A DNA stretch of 6,390 bases from Bacteroidales bacterium (GTDB lineage Bacteria; Bacteroidota; Bacteroidia; Bacteroidales; UBA7960): NCBI GenBank assembly GCA_003553005.1, contig PUPG01000205.1, positions 1-6,390 on the forward strand, written 5' to 3'. The notes below the pieces were generated by a model. It did not search any database, was not told where the DNA came from, and worked only from the letters and a program-made list of their open reading frames with translations. Shown in pieces: positions 1 through 5,367 of the stretch (the stretch's first letter is position 1; each line of letters starts with the position of its first letter). The position numbers and the translations under genes are program-made.

Positions 1-1386
1 GGGCGTTTTGATGATTTGTATGTCATCTATCACAATCATGGCAAGATCCATACAGCCCAGGGCAATTATTCGCAAGCGCTTGATTATCATAAACGGGCAG
101 ATGATTTATATCATGATGGAATCATTGAAGAAATCCGTGCCGGCTCGCAAACTGCCAAAGGAGAAGCTTATACAGGACTTGGAAATTATCAGCGAGCCCG
201 CGAACTGTTCCAGGATGCCCTGCAAACAGCAACCAGGGGTAAGGCATTGTCGCGGGTTCAGGAAGCGAATAACCGTATGTTTGAGCTGGACAGCCTGGAG
301 GGTAATTATCTAAGCGCCATTGCGCACCTGCAAGCAGCGCATAAGGCGCACGATGAGATCTGGGAGAAAGACCGGACCAGGCGCATTGCTGAACTGCGCA
401 TCATTCATGAAACAGCGCAAATAGAGGCAGAGAATAAGGTCTTGCAGGAGTCCAACAGGCTGAAAGAGGCGGTGATCGAAAACCAAAGAAGGTTTTTGCT
501 TGCCAGCGTGGGTGTCATCGTCCTGGTGTTGCTGTTGTTGCTTACGATTTTGTGGTCGCGGCGGAAACTGAAAAAGAAAAATGATGAACTGGAGGAGATG
601 CACAAGCGACTGATCGAAAAACAGTTCAAAATTACCCGGCAAAATAGAATATTGGATCAACAAAAGCAAGAACTCGAAGAGCTGAACAGCACCAAGGATA
701 AATTCTTTTCCATCGTGGCGCATGATTTAAGAGGGCCATTTACTGCTTTGCTTGGGCTTGTCAACATCCTTATGGATGATGATCAACAGTTGAGTGACAA
801 AGAAAAGAAAGACATGCTCAATAGCCTGAAGAAAACAAGCAGCAATGCCTATGACCTTACGGTGAACCTGCTGGAGTGGGCAAAACTGCAAAAGAATAGC
901 GTTAGCGTGATTCCCGTGACGCTTTTTTTGTCCGAAAAGGTAGATCAGGTATTGGAGTCACTGGATTTCAACATGCAAAAAAAAGAGCTGGAAGTCTCTA
1001 ATCAAGTGCCTGACATGCAAGTTGGGACGGATCCGAACATTATGCAATCCATTCTGACCAACCTGATTAATAATGCGATAAAATTTACCCCGCGAGGTGG
1101 TCGGATTGTCATTGAAGCAAAAAGGCTTGCCCAGGATCGCGTGGAGGTTTGTGTAACCGATACTGGCATTGGCATTGAAGAAGATAAACTGGGAAGCCTG
1201 TTTGAGATGGCCTCTACCTACCGGAATCCTGGCACGGAGGGAGAGATCGGCACCGGACTCGGGCTCATGACCACCAAAGAATTCGTGGAGTTGTTAGGCG
1301 GCAAAATTGAGGTCACCAGCGAAATCAATCAAGGCAGCCGGTTTTGTTTCACCATCACCGATCATGGAACGGAAAATTCTGCCTGA
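1..1386 (+). CDS. TPR-domain sensor histidine kinase, 5'-partial (start outside window)
   Basis: The frame is open from base 1 and runs to TGA at 1384-1386, giving 461 residues of a gene that begins upstream; an internal TTG at 16 is not a convincing start because TPR-like sequence continues before it. Numbered from base 1, residues ~7-120 hold three tetratricopeptide units with an exact 40-residue period (G-N-Y at 21-23, 61-63, 101-103), then a helical linker. A hydrophobic membrane segment follows at ~165-185, then a coiled coil (~190-230), a HisKA domain with phospho-acceptor H241 in HDLRGPF, and an intact HATPase_c domain: N-box with N354/N357/N358, G1 box DTGIG from D387, G2 box GTGLGL at 417-422. 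Expected role: inner-membrane autokinase whose TPR part, probably periplasmic, senses protein partners. No receiver domain is fused and no response regulator follows, so the partner is unknown. Family assignment is firm; the signal is not known. Confidence 0.93.
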   Translation, partial: GRFDDLYVIYHNHGKIHTAQGNYSQALDYHKRADDLYHDGIIEEIRAGSQTAKGEAYTGLGNYQRARELFQDALQTATRGKALSRVQEANNRMFELDSLEGNYLSAIAHLQAAHKAHDEIWEKDRTRRIAELRIIHETAQIEAENKVLQESNRLKEAVIENQRRFLLASVGVIVLVLLLLLTILWSRRKLKKKNDELEEMHKRLIEKQFKITRQNRILDQQKQELEELNSTKDKFFSIVAHDLRGPFTALLGLVNILMDDDQQLSDKEKKDMLNSLKKTSSNAYDLTVNLLEWAKLQKNSVSVIPVTLFLSEKVDQVLESLDFNMQKKELEVSNQVPDMQVGTDPNIMQSILTNLINNAIKFTPRGGRIVIEAKRLAQDRVEVCVTDTGIGIEEDKLGSLFEMASTYRNPGTEGEIGTGLGLMTTKEFVELLGGKIEVTSEINQGSRFCFTITDHGTENSA

Positions 1387-1420
1387 GCAAACAGCATTCA
1401 CTTTTCAGCATTTGACTTTG

Positions 1421-1468
1421 CGCACCAAAAAAAAGCACCCGCGATTGGTCGGGTGCTTTTTTTGTGCG
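1421..1468. terminator. Bidirectional intrinsic terminator between convergent genes
   Basis: A 7-bp GC-rich stem (GCACCCG 1435-1441 with CGGGTGC 1450-1456, 8-base loop) is flanked by an A-tract at 1427-1434 and a T-tract at 1457-1463. The flanking tracts can pair with each other and the stem extends to CGCAC 1421-1425 / GTGCG 1464-1468. It therefore gives a hairpin followed by a U-run on both strands. It lies 34 bases after the kinase stop and 18 bases after the rny stop, so it can end both converging transcripts. Confidence 0.93.
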
Positions 1469-1486
1469 GATTGATTTGTTAACCGG

Positions 1487-3046
1487 CTATTTTGCATAGG
1501 CTACCGCTCTTGTTTCCCGGATTACGGTGATTTTGATCTGGCCCGGGTAGGTCATTTCCGTCTGAATTTTCTTGCTGAGGTCCTGGGATATCTGATCTGC
1601 CTCGGCGTCAGAAATTTTCTCGCTACCTACAATCACGCGCAACTCGCGACCGGCCTGGATGGCGTAGGTCTTGACCACGCCGGGATACGACAGTGCCAGT
1701 TCTTCCAGGTCGTTCAGGCGTTTGATATAAGATTCAACCACCTCGCGTCTGGCGCCAGGCCGTGCACCGGAGATGGCATCGCACACCTGGATGATGGGTG
1801 AGATCATGCTGCTCATTTCCACCTCATCGTGGTGTGAGCCAATGGCATTGCAAACCTCGGGTTTTTCCTTGTACTTTTCTGCCAGTTTCATTCCCAGCAC
1901 GGCGTGTGGAAGTTCCGGCTCATTGTCTGGCACTTTGCCAATGTCGTGCAGAAGTGCCGCCCGCTTGGCCACCTTGGGGTTCAAGCCAAGCTCGGAAGCC
2001 ATGGTAGCTGCCAGGTTGGCGACCTCCTTGGAGTGCTGCAACAGGTTTTGACCATACGATGAACGGTACTTCATCTTACCAACCAGGCGCAGGAGTTCGT
2101 GGTGCATGCCGTGGATGCCGAGGTCGATGGCGGTGCGTTTGCCCAGGTCTACGATCTCCTGGTCGATTTGCTTCTGGGTTTTGGCCACGACCTCTTCGAT
2201 GCGGGCGGGGTGTATCCGTCCGTCTGTCACCAGCTTATGGAGCGAAAGCCGGGCTATTTCCCGCCTTACAGGATCAAAGCCGCTCAGGATAATGGCTTCC
2301 GGTGTATCGTCCACAATGATTTCGACCCCGGTAGCGGCCTCAAGGGCCCTGATGTTCCTGCCCTCGCGACCGATGATGCGGCCTTTGATCTCGTCACTTT
2401 CGATGGGGAACACCGATACGCTGTTTTCCATGGCAGCTTCGGTTGCCGTTCTTTGCAGCGATTGAATCACCAGCTTTTTGGCTTCCATGTTGGCAGATAG
2501 CTTGGCTTCTTCCATGACCTCTTTGATGTAGGCCTGGGCGTCGGCGTGGGCCTCCTGCTTGAGCGCTTCTACCAGCTGGCCTTTCGCTTCCTGGGCAGAC
2601 ATTCCACTGATTGCTTCCAGTTGTTCCAGTTGCTGTTTATGGCTTTTTTCAAGTTCTGTCTGCTTTTTATTCAGGATTTCCAGCTGATTGTTGAGGTTTT
2701 CCCGAATGGTGTCAACTTCGTTCTGTTTGCGTTGCAAATCTTCCATCTTTTGAGAGAAGGTGGATTCGCGCTGCTTGATCTTATTTTCCGCAGCCGACAG
2801 TTTTTGGTTTTTTTCTGAGACCTGCTTTTCATGCTCAGCCTTGAGCTGCAGAAATTTCTCCTTAGCCTGCAGGATCTTCTCTTTCTTGATGACCTCTGCT
2901 TCAGTCTTGGCTTCTTTCAGGATATGCTGACTCTTGCGGATAATGGTTTTCCGCATGATGGTGCCTGCGATCAGTGCGCCTACTCCAATAGAAACGGCTG
3001 CCACGATAATGATCGGCAATACAGGCAAAGTGGATAATATAATCAT
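1487..3046 (-). CDS. rny: Ribonuclease Y (membrane-anchored endoribonuclease)
   Basis: This 519-residue protein has the full RNase Y architecture and almost exactly the usual length (~520). In order: an N-terminal membrane anchor (~7-31), a long charged coiled coil (~35-200), a KH RNA-binding domain with the GxxG loop in [10 protein letters not shown] (222-231), and an HD metal-dependent phosphohydrolase domain with H338, the H367-D368 pair in LLHDIGK, H405/H406 in SHHDE and D423 followed by GARPGARRE. The family makes endonucleolytic cuts that start mRNA decay at the membrane. The ATG at 3044-3046 puts the anchor at the extreme N-terminus as in homologues; no Shine-Dalgarno is visible, as is common in Bacteroidota. 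The stop is TAG. It is the last gene of the minus-strand block after zapA and the 6S RNA gene; the U-tract after 6S lies between, so rny may depend on read-through or on a promoter inside the 6S gene (candidate at 3116-3123). Confidence 0.97.
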   Translation of the reverse strand: MIILSTLPVLPIIIVAAVSIGVGALIAGTIMRKTIIRKSQHILKEAKTEAEVIKKEKILQAKEKFLQLKAEHEKQVSEKNQKLSAAENKIKQRESTFSQKMEDLQRKQNEVDTIRENLNNQLEILNKKQTELEKSHKQQLEQLEAISGMSAQEAKGQLVEALKQEAHADAQAYIKEVMEEAKLSANMEAKKLVIQSLQRTATEAAMENSVSVFPIESDEIKGRIIGREGRNIRALEAATGVEIIVDDTPEAIILSGFDPVRREIARLSLHKLVTDGRIHPARIEEVVAKTQKQIDQEIVDLGKRTAIDLGIHGMHHELLRLVGKMKYRSSYGQNLLQHSKEVANLAATMASELGLNPKVAKRAALLHDIGKVPDNEPELPHAVLGMKLAEKYKEKPEVCNAIGSHHDEVEMSSMISPIIQVCDAISGARPGARREVVESYIKRLNDLEELALSYPGVVKTYAIQAGRELRVIVGSEKISDAEADQISQDLSKKIQTEMTYPGQIKITVIRETRAVAYAK

Positions 3047-3079
3047 ATCGCAAATTGTTTAGTGGTTATATATAAAAAA

Positions 3080-3279
3080 AACCCGCAATTAATTCAACGA
3101 GGTTTTATGAAACCCCAAGTATACATGGTTAAGGGAGTCAGGGTTCTTCGAACTTCCACTGCCCCTTGCGGGGATACTGCCGCAAGGCAGTATTGAGGCC
3201 TGTTCTGGAAACCCCAAACTGACCCTAATGGTTTAGTAGTGTTGAGTTTCAAAAACGTGCATTTGAATTAATGCGGGTT
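3080..3279 (-). ncRNA. ssrS: 6S RNA (regulator of RNA polymerase), boundaries approximate
   Basis: No real ORF covers this stretch, but it folds into one long rod on the minus strand. The ends pair over 17 bp with one bulge (3263-3279 with 3080-3097). A second helix of 10 bp with one bulge joins 3246-3255 to 3103-3113. An open bubble follows (3229-3245 against 3114-3128), then a bulged helix (3219-3228 with 3129-3141) and an apical arm (3159-3171 with 3180-3190). Closing stem, large central bubble and apical arm is the 6S shape, which mimics an open promoter and sequesters housekeeping RNA polymerase. The eight Ts following the 3' end on the minus strand (3074-3081) set the strand; the plus strand has no such tract directly after the stem. 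The gene starts about 26 bases after the zapA stop; zapA-linked 6S is known from E. coli and, from memory, from Bacteroidota. I found no convincing own promoter, so it may be processed from the zapA transcript. Ends are inferred from pairing. Confidence 0.83.
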
Positions 3280-3305
3280 GTATCGAAATATTTTTCAAAG
3301 AACGT

Positions 3306-3602
3306 TCAGATCGTTGTGTTGAGACCATGATCCAGCATGGTATCGAGCGCTTTTAAACGGTCAATAAGCAGTTGTTGTTCCTTTGCCGTACTAGCTAAAC
3401 GCAAATACTCCACTGCAAATTGCAGGTTGACCATCGCCAAAAGGTCTTGATTATCCCTATACGCAAAATTTTTGGCGTAATCCTGCATTTTCTCCCCCAC
3501 AAGTCCTGCTGCCTTCCTGAAAACCTGCTCTTCTCCCTCACTATTGACTGTCAGTCTGTAAGGACGCTCTGCAATTATAACTGATATTCGTTGATCTCTC
3601 AT
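3306..3602 (-). CDS. zapA: Cell division protein ZapA
   Basis: The 98-residue product matches the ZapA family in length and layout: an N-terminal beta-rich part (ISVIIAERPYRLTV, residues ~6-19), a glutamate-rich turn, a helix with FRKAAGLVGEKM (~28-39), and a C-terminal helical coiled coil starting with the characteristic DNQDLLAMVNLQFAVEYL segment (~50-67). ZapA is a cytoplasmic dimer/tetramer that binds FtsZ filaments, bundles them and stabilises the Z-ring. The ATG at 3600-3602 is 12 bases after the stop of the upstream coiled-coil gene, implying one transcript. The TGA stop is followed after about 26 bases by the 6S RNA. The ZapA family is divergent in sequence, so the call rests on pattern, length and neighbours together; these agree well. 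Confidence 0.9.
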   Translation of the reverse strand: MRDQRISVIIAERPYRLTVNSEGEEQVFRKAAGLVGEKMQDYAKNFAYRDNQDLLAMVNLQFAVEYLRLASTAKEQQLLIDRLKALDTMLDHGLNTTI

Positions 3603-3614
3603 AAACGATTGTGC

Positions 3615-3899
3615 TTATCTATTTAAAAGCACGGTCGATTTTTCGATTTCCCGCAAAAGTTCATCGATCTTCTGCCTGGCCATGGTGCGATCTACACTAG
3701 CCATTGACTTTGCTGATTTCACCACAATGAGTTCTTCACGCAGTTGTGCATTTTTCTCATTGCTGGTGTTGAGCTCTTCGCGCAAGGCCCTGTTGTCGGA
3801 CTCAAGATCGCTTATGCGTTGCCTAAGCTTCTCATTGTGCGCAAGCAATTTTCTCAGCTTGAATTCAATATTTTCAAGAACCAGTGTGATTTCATCCAT
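3615..3899 (-). CDS. Small coiled-coil protein upstream of zapA (ZapB-like, function unproven)
   Basis: The 94-residue product is almost wholly predicted coiled coil. Heptad-like Leu/Ile spacing and charged residues run from ~5 to ~62 (for example LRQRISDLESDNRALREEL), followed by a Ser/Ala-rich break (~62-70) and a short second helix, RQKIDELLREIEKSTVLLN, at the C-terminus. No signal peptide, membrane segment or enzyme motif is present. It is the first gene of the zapA operon and the ATG at 3897-3899 lies about 20 bases downstream of the transcription start expected from the promoter at 3925-3956. Similar small coiled-coil proteins commonly precede zapA in Bacteroidota. By size, fold and operon position it resembles a ZapB-type partner that bridges ZapA to other division components, but this is inference: I see no sequence signature specific to ZapB. 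Confidence 0.85.
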   Translation of the reverse strand: MDEITLVLENIEFKLRKLLAHNEKLRQRISDLESDNRALREELNTSNEKNAQLREELIVVKSAKSMASVDRTMARQKIDELLREIEKSTVLLNR

Positions 3900-3924
3900 G
3901 AACTCACCAATGTTTTAACTAATA

Positions 3925-3956
3925 CAAATGTACAATTATTTCTTACAAATAGCCAA
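3925..3956 (-). promoter_or_regulatory. Bacteroidota-type promoter for the coiled-coil / zapA operon
   Basis: Read on the minus strand, TACATTTG (plus 3925-3932) matches the Bacteroidota -7 consensus TAnnTTTG at every fixed position. TTG (plus 3954-3956) lies 21 bases upstream, within the spacing known for the -33 element. The predicted start is near 3919-3921, giving a leader of about 20 bases before the ATG at 3899. The surrounding DNA is very AT-rich, as expected for a promoter region. Confidence 0.7.
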
Positions 3957-4060
3957 TTTTTTTAAAAAATTCCAAAGCAGTCAAAAAAAATATATAAAGA
4001 AAAAAAAGATTGATCAAACATTAATTAATATATTTAAAGCTCAAAAAACAAATAATTACG
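3957..4060. other. AT-rich divergent intergenic DNA with poly-A tracts
   Basis: This segment between the zapA-operon promoter and the DUF2851 start is dominated by A and T, with repeated A-tracts (around 3964-3969, 3983-3990 and 4000-4007). It must hold the promoter of the plus-strand DUF2851 gene. The best -7 candidate is TATATTTA at 4029-4036 (one mismatch to TAnnTTTG), with TTG at 4010-4012 only 16 bases upstream, which is slightly short. No ribosome binding site of the Shine-Dalgarno type precedes the ATG at 4061. I see no operator repeat or RNA structure here. Confidence 0.5.
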
Positions 4061-5347
4061 ATGAAAGAAGACTTTGTGCAATACCTTTGGAAGCATCGCA
4101 TGATATGTGGTCAGCCATTGCAAACGACGGATGGACGCAAGCTGGAGGTGATTTCGCCAGGCCAGGAAAACCATGACTCTGGCCCTGACTTTACTGCTGC
4201 CTGTGTGCGGATAGACTCAACGCTCTGGGCAGGAAACGTGGAGGTCCACGTGAAATCTTCCCAGTGGTATGCACACGGGCATGACCAGGATCCGGCCTAT
4301 GATAACATCATATTGCATGTGGTTTTTCATGCAGACCAGTTGGTGCAGGAACGAAATGGGAAAGCCATTCCGCATCTTGAAGTCCGCCATTACTGCAGGC
4401 CTGGCCTGGCCAAAAACTATGCCTATCTGATGCAAAACCCACACCACATCGCTTGTGAGAAACTGATACACCTGGTAGATGATTTCTCCTTCTCCCATTG
4501 GCTTGGCCGCTTGTGTGTTTGCAGGGTGGAGCGAAAAGCTGTTGAGATCAACCGTTTCCTGGAGTATTTTGGAAATCACTGGGAGCAGCTAAGCCTGTTC
4601 CTGGTAGCAAGATACCTTGGAGGTAAAGCCAATGCTGGTGCCTTTGGCCTGCTTATTCAGCGGACGCCTTTTGAGGTGATCAGCAAAAACCATCATGACT
4701 TGTTTGCCCTGGAGGCTTTGCTTATTGGTCAGGCCGGACTGCTGACCGCTGCATTTGATGAGGAATATCCTATCCGCCTGCAGGATACCTATAACTTTCT
4801 TGGCAAAAAGTACAGCTTGCCAGACCGTTTGCCACAGGAACTGTGGAAGTATGCGAGAATGCGGCCGGCAAATTTTCCGGATATACGTATTGCCCAGCTG
4901 GCCGCGGTCATTCACGCGAATGAAGCCCAACTATTCAGGAAAATCATGGAAGCCGATAACACCGATAAGGTCAGACAAATATTTCATCTTGAAATGAACA
5001 CATACTGGAATACGCACCACCGGCTTGGAAAAATTAGTCCCGCCAGGACAAAGAAAATTGGCCTCAATACGGTTTGGCAAATCCTGATCAATGTGGCAAT
5101 TCCACTATTGTTTGTATACGGAAAGGCCAGAGGCAAGGACGGTCTTGTGGATCAGGCGATGGATCTGATCGAGAAAACCCCTTCCGAGAATAACCGAATT
5201 ACCAGGATGTGGAGAGATACCGGAAGAGTACCTGTCCATGCAGGTGAATCGCAGGGAATGCTGGAACTTTACCACCATTACTGTCTGCCGAAAAAATGTC
5301 TGAAATGTCCTGTCGGACACCAGGTGCTGAATAAAAACATCCGTTGA
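4061..5347 (+). CDS. DUF2851 family protein (uncharacterised)
   Basis: The 428-residue product is recognisable as a DUF2851 protein. The N-terminal core carries the family hallmarks: EDFVQYLW at 3-10, the segment PGQENHDSGPDF ending at D43-F44, GNVEVHVKSS (58-67) with E61, H63 and K65, then W69, H72-G-H74, YDNIILHVV (80-88) with D81, N82 and H86. A long mostly helical middle follows. The C-terminus has a cysteine cluster, C408-x4-C413-x2-C416, that could bind a metal, possibly together with a histidine. There is no signal peptide or membrane segment, so it is probably cytoplasmic. The function of the family is not known to me; the D43/E61/K65 arrangement is loosely like a PD-(D/E)XK nuclease core, which is only inference. 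It is monocistronic here, diverging from the zapA operon and converging with the kinase gene 20 bases away. The ATG at 4061 is chosen because the family motif begins at residue 3. Confidence 0.92.
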   Translation: MKEDFVQYLWKHRMICGQPLQTTDGRKLEVISPGQENHDSGPDFTAACVRIDSTLWAGNVEVHVKSSQWYAHGHDQDPAYDNIILHVVFHADQLVQERNGKAIPHLEVRHYCRPGLAKNYAYLMQNPHHIACEKLIHLVDDFSFSHWLGRLCVCRVERKAVEINRFLEYFGNHWEQLSLFLVARYLGGKANAGAFGLLIQRTPFEVISKNHHDLFALEALLIGQAGLLTAAFDEEYPIRLQDTYNFLGKKYSLPDRLPQELWKYARMRPANFPDIRIAQLAAVIHANEAQLFRKIMEADNTDKVRQIFHLEMNTYWNTHHRLGKISPARTKKIGLNTVWQILINVAIPLLFVYGKARGKDGLVDQAMDLIEKTPSENNRITRMWRDTGRVPVHAGESQGMLELYHHYCLPKKCLKCPVGHQVLNKNIR

Positions 5348-5367
5348 ACAACACAGCTGGAAGAAGC

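Noticed and set aside
8..313. 101-residue plus-strand ORF at the left edge
   Set aside because: It is in a different frame inside the TPR kinase, has no domain resemblance, and the kinase frame has clear TPR motifs.
2099..2500. 133-residue plus-strand ORF antisense to rny
   Set aside because: Composition-driven shadow of the highly conserved KH/HD coding region; no start signal or family motif.
3080..3279. 6S RNA encoded on the plus strand
   Set aside because: The long stem would fit either strand, but only the minus strand has a T-tract right after the 3' end, and the minus-strand orientation agrees with the zapA-rny transcription direction.
3280..3300. Own promoter just upstream of the 6S RNA (TTTG plus TATTTCG-like sequence)
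   Set aside because: The TTTG is only about 17-20 bases from the predicted 5' end and the -7-like sequence fails the TAnnTTTG pattern.
3928..4176. 82-residue plus-strand ORF covering the divergent promoter region
   Set aside because: It is a Lys/Asn-rich translation of AT-rich intergenic DNA and overlaps the DUF2851 start out of frame.
4217..4930. Two minus-strand ORFs (120 and 113 residues) antisense to DUF2851
   Set aside because: The plus-strand protein has strong family motifs throughout; the antisense frames have none.
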